NCBI GenBank assembly: GCA_009739215.1
Contig: VSJF01000009.1
Span: 930,001-994,000 of the forward strand
Direction of reading: 5' to 3'
DNA from: Floccularia luteovirens
Taxonomy: Eukaryota > Basidiomycota > Agaricomycetes > Agaricales > Squamanitaceae
DNA length: 64,000 nucleotides
The notes under the pieces were generated by a model, which saw nothing but the letters and a program-made list of their open reading frames with translations, was not told where the DNA came from and did no database searches. A program made the translations under genes and the position numbers. Positions 23,316-34,175 of the stretch are shown here, piece after piece (positions within the stretch are counted from its first letter, which is position 1; every line of letters begins with the position of its first letter).

Positions 23316-24950
23316 ATGAGCCACTTTAACGTCAACTACCCACTGCCGTCTCACGTCCTACCCTCAAACTCTAACGATGCTTTCGATTCCAATTTCAAGA
23401 ACGAAAGACAAGAAGAACAGGCCTCACTGTCAGGTTCTGAAGATGACACCTATCCCCCATATCCTGATTCACAGAGACCAGAACAAGATTTCGAAGGTAA
23501 TGCCTTTTCAAAATAATATAAATCCTCTCTCTTTATTCATTTTATTTTTTTATGGCAGAGACTGACCCAAACAATGATGCACTCACTGCACAGACCCTAA
23601 ACCAAGATGGTAATCCAAAACGACCAATGAATGCTTTCATGATATTCGCCCGTCGAAGGCGTCCTCAGGTTTCAGCCGAGAATCAATCGATGAGGACGGG
23701 CGAGATTAGCAAACTCTTGAGCAAAGAGTGGGCTGCCATGCCACCGGTGAATAAATTTCCTTCAACCAACTTTCGTATTGTCGGCCTTATATCCCAACCC
23801 CCATCCCCCTCAGTCCGAAAAACAATTTTATATCGAGCGGGCGAAACAATTGAAGGATAAATTTAACGCAACGTATCCTGATTATGTATATCGCAGACGG
23901 CCAAATCACTCTCGCAGACGAAGGAGAACAGACGGCGCAGGAACAAGAGCTGATAACCCAATACCTGCCGACACTACGGATGATTATTCGTCCATGGTTG
24001 ATCCTTCAGAGTCATCACACGTCGACAGTGAGGAACTACAGGCTGACCCAGTACGCGACATACGTTATTCACGTCAAACGACTGATGCATCACACCCATA
24101 CGCTGATCACGGAAAATACATGTCTTCTTCACAAGCACGGCATTCGAGTCATCCATATGCGCCATCAGATAACTCATTCAGGTCGAATTCAGCATTGGAA
24201 AATCGGCTACCGTATGTCTCATCGAATGTCGACCGTCTGAACGACTTACCGCCAGCTGGCTCACTTCCTTCGCCTCGACTACAATCTGGGCAAACTTTGC
24301 AATATCCATACAGTCAAGGACAAGGACACTCTCAAGGACATTCACGGACACCTCCTTATGGTTCGGAGCAGCTGGAGATTGGAGATGCGTGGCCTCGAAG
24401 GGTAGAACGACCTACGTCAGGTTGGCCAGACCGCACCCTGGCCTCCCTTACTAGCCAGAAGCAGAATACATATCCATCTCCAACAGGTCCATCCTGGTCT
24501 AATTCGGCCACATCACCATCTGGGACCTCTGGGACCTCACCGTCGTCAAATTTCCCTTTCCAAACACTCACAACGCCTTTTTTCCCTAACCCAAGTCATC
24601 TCCAAGGATATCATTCTCAATCCAGCTCATCGCCGTCTCCCGGTACACACTCAGGATCCTCACAGTATGATTCTAACACCCACGTACCATCAATGGGTGT
24701 CAGGGAGTTTGACGATCGAGCCTATGCACCTTCACCGTCAATCAGTCCCAGTAACCCGTATCCTTTGAACGCAAACCGTGACACACTTCTGTATCCGCAG
24801 CGACATAATTCTACCTCATCCCGAGGCCTTGCTCCCATTCAGTCTATTTCGAATTACTCGAATTCTTCGCAGCCCCTCCATAGTGCTGCTGCTGCTACTG
24901 GACCATCATCCAATCCGTATTGGCCACGGGATAAGGTGGATGGCTTCTAA
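23316..24950 (+). CDS. HMG-box transcription factor (MATA_HMG/Sox-like)
   Basis: Three exons: 23316-23496, 23559-23746, 23814-24950 (1506 nt, 501 residues). The HMG box spans about residues 80-150 (PKRPMNAFMIFARRRRP ... ISKLLSKEWAAMPPSEK ... YPDYVYRRRPNHSRRRRR). The PMNAFMIF core and the basic tail place it in the sequence-specific MATA/Sox class rather than the HMGB class. An intron splits the box after MPP. The N-terminus is acidic; the long C-terminus is Ser/Pro/Tyr-rich, as in activation domains. Related basidiomycete proteins act in mating, morphogenesis or stress responses, but I cannot assign a particular orthologue. It does not sit next to a homeodomain pair or pheromone/receptor genes, so this is not evidence of a mating-type locus. 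Confidence 0.9.
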
Positions 24951-26774
24951 TGTTCAGCCATGAATGGTAGAAAAATCCCACCTGAACTCTTCACAGGCCT
25001 ACGTAGATAATCGTGTGGTCAATGTTCCAATTTCAAGCTTTCTTCCGAGGTATTCTACATTCTGTATATTTTGGTCCTACGTCATTTGCTCTCTTGCTTT
25101 TCGTATGTTCGTTCGTATGTATCATAAGCGCACTTTTTTTTCACTGATTTCAACTAGTAAACTATTTGCATTTACACACCTATTTCTGTGCAGACTTGAC
25201 AACATAATTCAAGTAAAAAATAATCAACTGAATACGTGCTCTTACATTCCCTATGATCCAGTGAGATCAAGTTTAACTTCGATCAGAAGTGCCGGCGGTA
25301 ATTGTTTGATATTCTTGCAACAATCGATAAGTGAAATGTTATACTTGTCATATTTCATACGGGAAGGAACCTCGGGTTGGCCTCGGTGATTCTGTGTTAC
25401 AATGATACATGAATACCATCTAAACAAGCCCGCTGCACGTTTGCTGCAGTTGATTGAGGGAAGTTTAGGGGTCTCTACAGACCAATCATTGACATCGCCT
25501 GCCGGAAGCCGTAAGGCTAGTCAAATGAGCGAGTGCAGGTGACTGTGGTGGAAGTCTGGAAGCTGGTCGAAGCGATTCAACATGATCTATGCCAAGACAT
25601 CCCACACACATGCTTGATGTATCTCAGCATATCTCCGATAAGAGTGATTCGATCAAAAAATGCAGAGTCAGCGAACATCTTCAGGTACCTGGGAACTGAC
25701 ATCATGTAGGCAAACGCGGGAAACGACGCCCGACTCAGCGCTGACTGTCGACTTACTTATAGCACTCCATTCCACGGCAAAGGTTGATGATGGTCGGGTC
25801 ATACTTGATACCCGAGTGTCTTTCTCTGGTCGCGTCAAGCTTCATCAAAAGTTGATTCGGTGAGTCATATCATTATCCTCACCTCACGATACGACCTCCG
25901 GATACATTGGCAACTTCACGACACAAGGTACCCCCCTCCCCCCTCACTTCATGTTGGAAAGGGGGACTGAGCAACACCGGTCCGACTTTTTCTAGCCTTG
26001 CCGTAAACATGCAATGAAAAAAATTCACCTGACGCACCGGAGTAATGACTGATGCGCACGACGTGGACTGTCAAATTGTTAAGAAATGGAAGTCTGGGGT
26101 AGCGCTACCACCGCACAACACGGCGAGTGGCAAAGCACGGGTAGCTCGTACTAGCGATCACAGGGATGTAAGTGATTCGGCATGCCTGCTTCAAATATAG
26201 GCTTGTGTCGGGCTGAGATTGTCCTACGTAAAGGCTTCTATACCTCGGAGAAGCAGGGTAGTGATTACAGTGTCTTATTAATATTTGAATTTTGATCTAT
26301 ATTGTATACCTTGATGGATTCATGTAGAACGCCGTTTTTCGCAAAAGGGAATATTAAAAAGTGTCCGCTGGTCGATCATTCACTCCTTAACTAGACCTGA
26401 AAGTCTGGGACATTTGAGCTTGAGCGGCTATGTAGCACTGGACCCTGGCTCTTCTGGCTACAGAGAACAGTGGGAATACACACCCGATATTCCACGACGG
26501 ACGAGTGGACTAAATGGTTGGTTTAACCTCCATGTACATAAACCTTGCAAAAGGGGGATGAGCGAGCAACGTCCGACGAGATGACCAACGAATCAATGAT
26601 AAATTTACAAAGAAAATGAGGCTCGAGGGAGGGACCGGGTATTGTTAGACCGGTGACCGAGTTAGTCACTCACGGTGATTTCAGGCTTAATAACACACAC
26701 AATATCAAAGTCAGTAAAGCACTCTGCAGCCTGAAAGTGTATCTGGCAAGCCACCCTGCTGTATTACTATCTCC
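24951..26774. other. 1.8-kb intergenic region
   Basis: Contains the 3' flank of the HMG gene and the promoter side of the reductase gene. No coding frame with recognisable content, no repeats noticed. Confidence 0.45.
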
Positions 26775-27927
26775 ATGGCCCCAGTACCTTATGTCTTCCC
26801 TCTCGTGGACTCCACGTCTGTCTTCAAAGCCGATATCTTCAAGGGAAAGGTCTTATTTTGTACTGGTGGTGGTTCCGGGATATGTCGCAACATGACGGAA
26901 GCAGTTGTTAGTTGTTTCTTTCCTAATAGAAACCAAAGTTTAAGACTTTTGATGTTCAATTATAGATGCGTCATGGTGCCAATGCTACCATAGTTGGTCG
27001 CAAGTAAGATACATATTTTGCCACACTCTGGGCTAACTGAATGACTATGACCAATCAAGGATCGACCGTCTTACTCAAGCAGCCAAAGAACTCTCGGAGG
27101 CGACTGGTCAGGTATGCTTGCCGGCTCAAGCTGACGTTCGCGAACCAGAGACCATCAAAAAGGCGGTTGCAAAAACTATTGAAAAATTTGGACGTATTGA
27201 CTTTGTCATTTGCGGTATGAAGTCGTGATCCTCCGTGATTGTATACATTGTTGAACGGGCTCACCAGGAGCCGCTGGGAACTTTTTGGCACCCATATCTG
27301 GAGTATCTGAGAATGCCTACAAATCGGTCATTAGCATCGATACGGTATGTTTTACATGCTAGTCCCTCATCTAGTCCATTTTGGTATAACTTTTTTTGAT
27401 AGCTTGGTACTTTTAATACGGTGAAAGCGACTTTACCACATGTACGGGCATCTAAAGGTAGTTATCTGCATGTAAGCACAACTTTGCACTACAAAGGTAT
27501 GTTCCTCTTGCTATTTTGTTTCAGTGTGCTGACGAATAAATCTTTAGCAACACCACATCAAGTCCATGTTTCTGCAGCCAAAGCTGCTGTAGATGCAATG
27601 TCTGCTGTATTGGCTGTAGAAGAAGGGCCACACGGCGTCAGGTCCAATGTAATTGCTCCAGGTCCCATTGGTAGCACAGAGGGTATGGAGCGTCTGTCGC
27701 CCAAAGGCGTGACGAGGACATTCTCATACCCTGCCGGTCGCACGGGAGATTTTAAGGATGTCAACAACGCCACCGTATTTCTTTTGAGTGAGGCTGCTGC
27801 TTATATCACTGCGCAGATTCTGGTAGTTGATGGTGGAGCTGAACATCTACGGTCGACTTTCCTCCCTTATCCTGACGCTGTCATGGATCCTGAGGGTTTT
27901 AAACACATGATAAAAGCTCGGCTGTAG
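26775..27927 (+). CDS. peroxisomal 2,4-dienoyl-CoA reductase-like SDR
   Basis: Six exons: 26775-26906, 26966-27003, 27060-27214, 27268-27344, 27403-27496, 27548-27927 (876 nt, 291 residues). It is a classical short-chain dehydrogenase fold: cofactor loop TGGGSGIC, then IVGRK, ADVREPETI, VICGAAGNFLAP, SYLHVSTTLHY, and HVSAAKAAVDAM with the catalytic-region lysine, followed by NVIAPGPIGSTEGMERL. These match the DECR2/Sps19 branch, which reduces 2,4-dienoyl-CoA with NADPH during beta-oxidation of polyunsaturated fatty acids. The last three residues are ARL, a plausible type-1 peroxisomal targeting signal. One oddity is that the usual third glycine of the cofactor loop is cysteine. The family call is strong, the exact substrate inferred. 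Confidence 0.9.
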
Positions 27928-30597
27928 CTCACGTATATATTAAGTTGATAGTGATACCTGCCAGCGCAATAACACGAGGATTTTATTTATGAATGTATAA
28001 CAGAAAATATCGTGTAACAGAGTAAATGAACGTGTACTGTTTAATAATCACAGGAACCCTGAGGGATACCAATAATTCGGGGAAAAACTGGGTTATTTGG
28101 TCCACTGGCAGTGTAAGGCTACAAAGATCAAGAATGGCAATGGGAATATTTTGACACATGCAGAATAACTTGCACATCGTCCAGTGCACAACAATAAGCA
28201 AACCAGTGATATTTAGGAGTAGACCGAGCTTCTGGATGTCGTGCTTCCCAATCGGAATTATTTGTTACGTCCCATTGGGTGATGGCGGGACATATTTGCA
28301 GCAGCTGACAAGGACAGTCGTTGGAGATGACAGAAATACTGGGGTAAACAGATTTAGAGCCTTCTACTGCGTCTGGAAACTGTCAAGAAGCAGCAAAGCC
28401 GTGATGAATCGTCGCACCACTGTGACGATGTATCGGACGCTGACAGTCCACGTATTTTGATCGAAATATATCTTTTGGGGAAAAGTGATGATGGAAAGTG
28501 TCCTTGAGTTTGGGGACTGTAGGACTGCACCGCTCGCTGTAATTTTTTGACGGTCGGAACTTTCAATATATCTTGATAATCCCCTTGATTTGGCTGGAAA
28601 TGTCTCCGGTAAGACACAACTGGTTCGGCGACCCGCCGATAATTGACAAGAAACGTTTCTTGCCGCAGGATCTATACGCCTTCGATGGAATGCTTCCGAA
28701 AACAAAGTTCCACATTTACCATTCTCAGGTCTTTTTACACAGCCTTTTTCTCAACATCAGGTCATGAGGAACAGCGAACATGAGGCAATAGGGCACAGGC
28801 GGTAAACTCATCAATCGATTTGGGGATGGTTACGGTCCGAATTGCGTAGCTTTGGGGTGTTCATTGGGCCAGTTATGTGCGAGCAACTGATGGTTCGTGT
28901 GTAGTGCTTCGCTCCAGTTGGTTCAATTCGGTTCATTATAGTTCCGTGACCGTTGTAAGGCGCAGTTCCATGCGGTGACTGTGGAATAAGGTACTATAAG
29001 AGGCAGAGATGGTCTCCAGATTGATCGTTAGACTTACCTGTGTTCCCTCTTCGTATGATCTGCCACAGCAATGAGCAACCTTAGTAAGATCGGCGATTGT
29101 TAGCTCGATCTGAACGTTCTTGAAACGAAAAGGAGCCAGCAACACGTTTTCTAGTGGGTGGCAAGAGTTTAGAAGACAGCCTGAATATATTTTATGCTTC
29201 ATATAAACCAATGATGAACGACACTGCCCCGAGCTGCCGAACACAATTAGCAGATATAATTTGAGTTACTTCCACCAATAACATTGACTGCAAGATTAAG
29301 AAAGGTCTTTTCTAAACAGAACCAATACGGAGCATATGGTGAGGATCGTGAAAAGCCAATCAAATAACACCGCGACTTACTAAACTGGTAGGAACTAAAG
29401 GACCTCTTCGAAAGCACCGGATGCGAGGAGATTAAAACCCAGCTTATTGTGTGATAAAATCCGCGATATAGCCTAAGGGTGACTCTCAAATTGTCTTGAT
29501 TACACGCATGTCATGCTATCGTGATTATAGCTATCTTCCATATGGATAGAGACATCAGAACTTCGGAAGGCATACACCTGGTTGTTTGATTAAATCATTC
29601 CCGAAGACGCCTGTATAGACGCGCACATAGGATTCTTTTGCCCAACGTTTAGACCTGATACAGTATCTTCCTCGCCTAGACGGCCTCTTTCACTTCCGTA
29701 AGCTAACTGACACCATATTAATTATGAGTAAGCCAGTCAGAGAAATGAGTTCTATAAGTCACAAGAGGGCTGTCAAAAATGTAGGCCGTTCGTCAAGGAA
29801 TGATTCAAACTGTGAAGGATGATGTAAACTCGTGTACATTTGCCAAATCAAGAGGAAGAGTAGGTGATCTTCTCTGCAAAGCTGGGGTAAAAGAAGTTAG
29901 ATACGTGACGTTGTTCTCATATCTTGGATAACGAGATTTTCGAGGTTCTTGTGTGCCGCATTGTGTGGGTGATGGAATCGATGAAGGCTGAAAGAACTAG
30001 AAGAACCGCAAGCATTGAACACGCTTGGACGGAGCATCATTTAAGAAGATCGATATGACTGGAATTGATGCGAGGCGACTAGCTCCGGAAACTACTCTGA
30101 TATGATATGACCAATGACACACGGGTCCATAATTCCACTAGTTATCCATAAAAAGGAGTTATATCATTGGTCATACATCAAGAGGATAATTAGAGACATA
30201 CTCCTCATTGTGGCCCGGAACAATCGAGTTTTTACTTCGGATAATGTTTAAAAGATATTGCACTGTCAAAAAAAGCACCGTTTTGTTCACATTAACGAGT
30301 ACGTTAACTGAAAAACACCGAACCCGACCTTGTGCTTATGCTCGTAGTCATCCCGCGGAGAAAATGAGGTAGTTTTGTTTGTTTCGAAAGCCCCCGGCCA
30401 AATAAAAATTAGGCGGCAACAAGTCGGCCTAACTTTAGAGAACTTAGAACAACAGGATGAAAGATTCGATATCGAGTGTCTTGTACATATTATCCTTACG
30501 GGAGTTATCACAGTGGAACAGATTCAATGTAATGACCACCTTGGTTACAAGACGACTCGGCACACCTCGATTCCAAATGCTTAGGCACTATCCAAAA
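27928..30597. other. gene-poor region
   Basis: About 2.7 kb with only short frames on both strands and no recognisable protein. The small 70-bp inverted-repeat element lies at its right end. Confidence 0.45.
30106..30175. repeat. 70-bp element with perfect 12-bp terminal inverted repeats
   Basis: TATGACCAATGA at 30106-30117 is exactly inverted as TCATTGGTCATA at 30164-30175, with 46 bp between. No clear target-site duplication. It may be a very short MITE relic or a hairpin-forming element. Confidence 0.6.
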
Positions 30598-31010
30598 ATC
30601 AGAATATAGCGGCTACATCATTCATCAGGCACAGGTGCAAGGAGATAGAGTGGGCTCGTTTTATGATTATTTGGCCATGATCAAATAAGTATGGAAATAT
30701 AATTTGCAGGATACTCCTAGTGGAAATAGCGTATAGACATCCTAGATCATTAATTCTTTCAGCCTGACAAAGCAATGGATCAACTAGAAAAATGACCCAC
30801 CGGACACCTTCAGTAAACAACAAATGACTGTTGTTGTTATGGTCTACGCGACAACTTCATGCCGGGATCATAAGATCCCTAAACTGGGTCTCAATCAGAG
30901 GTGTTAGAAAGTGATCATACTTCACCTTGACAAATCTGATTCATTAGGGTCATGCTTTGCGCGTTGCATATGCTGAGAATGAGGAAGGTTCGAGGGGTAA
31001 CTTAGCGTCA
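30598..31010. repeat. left copy of a dispersed segmental duplication
   Basis: Aligns in direct orientation with 32523-33035. Shared words include GGATACTCCTAGTGGAAATA, AAGCAATGGATCAA, CTTCATGCCGGGATCATAAG and CCTAATGAATCAG (reverse strand). This copy contains the decayed Tom6-like gene; the right copy contains the intact gene. Confidence 0.75.
30857..31000 (-). pseudogene. Tom6-like pseudogene
   Basis: In minus orientation the copy retains part of exon 1 (CCTAATGAATCAGATTTGTC and the following GTGAAG donor) and only the last few codons of exon 2 (DLMIPA and stop). The start codon is lost. In exon 1 there is a 2-nt insertion and a 6-nt deletion relative to the intact gene. Most of exon 2, including the transmembrane segment, is missing, so it cannot encode the protein. 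Confidence 0.7.
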
Positions 31011-31273
31011 AATATTAGTTACTTTTGGGAGCAGTCACGCTCGCATTTTAAGCATGTCACAATGCCAAGTTAGGCAAAGAAAAATCTTGAATGTTCCGAA
31101 TATTTATATAAAAACATGACAATTACTGCAAATATCCATGGATGGTCATCACAAAGTTGGTCAGAGCTAGTAGTTTGCTAAATATCACGATGACAATTCA
31201 AGACTGGTCGAATTTCTGCGTATTGGTTACCTAGATCCCTTGGTTCATAGCTCATTGTTCCAAATATTTACTT

Positions 31274-31749
31274 ACACTACGGGCCCCCATACCTGTTTCA
31301 GTCGGAAACAGGTATTATGAAAAATGTTTACTGTTTCTCACACTCTTTTTCTTTGAGAAAAAGATTTCCTGTTTGTGCAAGAAAAAAAATACAAAAAAGT
31401 TATCTTTTTTTGAACTATTTCTGGTAGAAGCAGGAATTCTTTATCTTATCATTTTTCTACTAGAAACAGGGATTCTATTTCTAGCAGAAAAAGATAGGAA
31501 AAAGAATACCTGCTAACAAAGGAACATGCCTTTTTCTGCTGGAAATAGATGCCTTTTTCACTTTTTTTTTTCATCAGAAATAATATTTCTGTTTCTAGTA
31601 GAAAAAGAATCAGATAAAGAATACCTATTTCTACCAGAAATAGCCCAGTAACAAATAACCTTTTTCTCATAAAAAAAGGCCGTGAGAAACAGAAAACATT
31701 TTTCATAATACCTGTTTCCGACCGAAACAGGTATGGGCACCCGTAGTGT
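31274..31749. mobile_element. 476-bp fold-back (MITE-like) element
   Basis: Nearly the whole element is an imperfect inverted repeat. The ends read ACACTACGGGCCCCCATACC on the left and, as reverse complement, ACACTACGGGTGCCCATACC on the right, and both continue with CTGTTTC(A/G)GTCGGAAACAGG. Interior arms are made of T-rich blocks with the words CTACTAGAAACAG and ATTTCTGGTAGAA. No transposase is encoded, so this is a non-autonomous element. Flanking TACT occurs beside both ends with one extra base on the left, so a target-site duplication is possible but not clean. It lies between the two copies of the segmental duplication. Confidence 0.75.
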
Positions 31750-32522
31750 TACTGACTTTAGGTGCTTTCAACGTGACAACTACATGCAGACGTGTTCTCA
31801 TTCTGGTGGTCCGTCCAAATCTTTAAGGAGGGGCAAGTTAAAATTGTGTAGTCTACTCCTGTTGCTTCTGAGTTTAGTCATTAACTCTCCTGGGAGAGCC
31901 ATTTTCGCGGATAAAATAAAAATACTTTCTCGTGAGGCAATTTTTTAGCGCATTGTGGACAGTCTTTTGATTTCAGTTGGTTGACATGGAAAAGCGTAAA
32001 CAAGTCGCTAGTTGCCATTTCTGCCTTCTCTATCACTGGCGGGGGAGTGCCCTGAAAGTTTCCCAAACGTGTTAAGAAAGTCTACCTTAGCGTGGCACCA
32101 GCAGGCGGCAAACTAGACTTCTTGAAATAATGAGAAGGGTGCAATGTTGATTATTCACTCTTATGAACGTAGGGATGCCAGTAAAGAGAATATTTTAGTG
32201 AGATTTTGGATCGTGGTGTAATGCTTCCAGAGTAGTAGTAATGAGAACGTCCTTCAGGTTGATTGCTTGGAGCCAAAATATATCCGCATTGTTAGGTAGA
32301 CCCTTTATCACATTCAGGTAGTACTGCTTAGTGAGATCAATTGAAAATATTTAGGCAGACTCCATTGTCGGTGGTTGGGGTCGTGGCGGTTCGTTGCAGT
32401 TGGACCCGCCATCTCCAACGGTTGCAACAACCCTTGCCAGGCGACGTCGAGTACTGCGTACACAGTTTGTTAAGGTCGGTCTGTTCTTGTTCAAACCGAC
32501 CATAAACACCCGCTATTCAAAC
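31750..32522. other. unassigned region between fold-back element and right duplication copy
   Basis: About 0.8 kb without a recognisable gene; it has no visible counterpart next to the left copy. Confidence 0.4.
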
Positions 32523-33035
32523 AACCAGAATATTGTGGTTGCAGCATTCATTAGGCACAGATAAATTTGAGATGGGGTGTGCTCGTTTTATAATTATATC
32601 ACGATCAAACAACTATAGGTGGACAGCTGGTAGGATACTCCTAGTGGAAATAACGCATACATATCCTATATCATGAGGTTTGTCAGCCTGAAGAAGCAAT
32701 GGATCAATTAGGAAATGACCCACCAGATACCTTATTGTAACAGTCTATGCAAAAACTTCATGCCGGGATCATAAGGTCCCCCCATGTGCGCACTGCCAGT
32801 ATTCCACCTACGAACATTCCTACACCGGTTAGGATGCTGATGTTTCCTGGTAGCTTTTCAGGTGAGAAAACTTCGGTACGCAAAAAACTGTGCTCCAAAA
32901 TCAGAGATGAAGAAATTCACAGAAAGTGATGATATTTCACCTTGACAAGGCTGATTCATTAGGATCATTCAGTGCTTTACGTTGCGTATGTTGAGGGTGA
33001 GGAAGATATGAGGGCTGGGCGGAGGGAGCAGAGCG
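32523..33035. repeat. right copy of a dispersed segmental duplication
   Basis: Homologous to 30598-31010 (direct orientation, about 1.9 kb apart). It carries the intact small gene at 32758-33044 and its 3' flank. Confidence 0.75.
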
Positions 33036-33044
33036 TCGAGCCAT
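32758..33044 (-). CDS. small tail-anchored mitochondrial outer-membrane protein, Tom6-like
   Basis: Two exons, 33044-32941 (104 nt) and 32887-32758 (130 nt), are separated by a 53-bp GTGAAA...CACAG intron and give 77 residues. The N-terminus is hydrophilic and basic (MARRSAPSAQPSYLPHPQHT). The C-terminus is a single hydrophobic segment (ILTGVGMFVGGILAV) followed by RTWGDLMIPA and stop. This layout, with a membrane span ending in a short tail and a terminal Pro-Ala, resembles the small TOM-complex subunit Tom6 of other fungi, which stabilises the protein-import channel of mitochondria. I rate the gene as real because both exons close exactly in phase and because its decayed duplicate shows relaxed constraint by comparison. 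The Tom6 identity is an inference from size and topology. No upstream TATA was sought. Confidence 0.65.
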
Positions 33045-33810
33045 AGTTCTAAACAACTTGGAGTATTCGTGAATTAGAAGCTCAATTTTTTTGCCAACCC
33101 GGAAGCCAATAGATTATGTAAGCATGAGGTAAGACATTTGACCGCCACTCAGTAAAAGTTGTTTCGTTCAGTCTTTGTACGTTAAGTTGGTCAACTTGGG
33201 ACCGAGATCTATGGAATGTCAGTTAGTTGAAGGTACGTTTCTGACTCAAGTTATTTCGTTCCTAAATGTTGCTGATCCGTGTCGGATGTCTAGCTATTTC
33301 ATTCCAGGCTCTTGTTGGTTTTTTACACATCAATTTGGCTCCATGGGAAATCTTGTCTAGTTTATTCTCTGCATCACGTTGATTTCAACATGAACTTGAA
33401 CAACAACATGATAATGATCATTGCCAAGTGTTAATTGTTCTTGAACGTTCATCAATCAACAAACGTGCCAGAATCACGGAACACGTTTGCGCAACAAGTG
33501 TTGTCGTATTGTACATTGGAACAGTGCTGTGTAATCTTCAAATTCATTACTGATCGATAGCATCGATCAAGGAGCTTCTGAGTCGTGCGGGGTAAGTCTC
33601 ACTATGTTTATTTCCAGCTTCGCTGAAGTAATCTGCTATTATGGGTTATGATCGACCTTCCGCGAAAACTTGGCACGTCATAGATTCAACAATCGCATAA
33701 ACGCATAAACAAACGACGGAGAGGTTACAACTACCACAAAAAGATGCTATGTACATACCTCGAACTCCTTACCTGAAGTTCTTCTCAATAATTCAATATT
33801 GATAGTAGGT
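33045..33810. other. intergenic region
   Basis: No recognisable gene. Near 33385-33450 there is a loose inverted repeat (ATGAACTTGAACAA and TTGTTCTTGAACGTTCAT). Confidence 0.4.
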
Positions 33811-34056
33811 TCACAACAGGCCGGACTTCGTAGTCCTGCTATGGAGCTTGAAATGCATTTCTTTCTCCCGATTGCCTTCACGTAGAGCACGCTCCGTTCG
33901 CAGGGCTTGCCACGGGAGCCGAAGTGCCGCACTACCCGCCAATTTGTAGTGCTCTTTAACTTTAAACAAAGGATGTACAAATTCCTTGTCTGGCCATTCC
34001 GAGAAAGATTCCATTATATGACGCCTTTCTGATCGTGAAACATCATACCGCAGCAA
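33811..34056 (-). CDS. possible small basic protein, unrecognised
   Basis: A frame of 81 codons begins MLRYDVSRSERRHIMESF and continues with SEWPDKEFVHPLFKVKEHY and a basic C-terminal half (ALRTERALREGNREKEMHF). The composition looks protein-like, with mixed charged and aromatic residues and little low complexity, but I recognise no family and cannot exclude a missing 3' exon. It is divergent from the FAS1 gene, with only 120 bp between the two start codons. Confidence 0.3.
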   Translation of the reverse strand: MLRYDVSRSERRHIMESFSEWPDKEFVHPLFKVKEHYKLAGSAALRLPWQALRTERALREGNREKEMHFKLHSRTTKSGLL

Positions 34057-34086
34057 GCGTCATTGCAACAGTTCCGACTCCACCAC

Positions 34087-34094
34087 TATATAAA
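34087..34094 (+). promoter_or_regulatory. TATA box of the FAS1 gene
   Basis: TATATAAA, 89 bp upstream of the ATG at 34176. Confidence 0.55.
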
Positions 34095-34175
34095 CCTTTG
34101 TCCCATAAAACAATCCACTCTAACTTTTTTCCGCGAAGACTCTACCTACTCTGTTGGCCAACTCGCATTTCGACC

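Noticed and set aside
23316..24950. Mating-type locus because of the HMG box
   Set aside because: No homeodomain pair, pheromone precursor or STE3-like receptor lies nearby, and HMG-box regulators are numerous in basidiomycetes.
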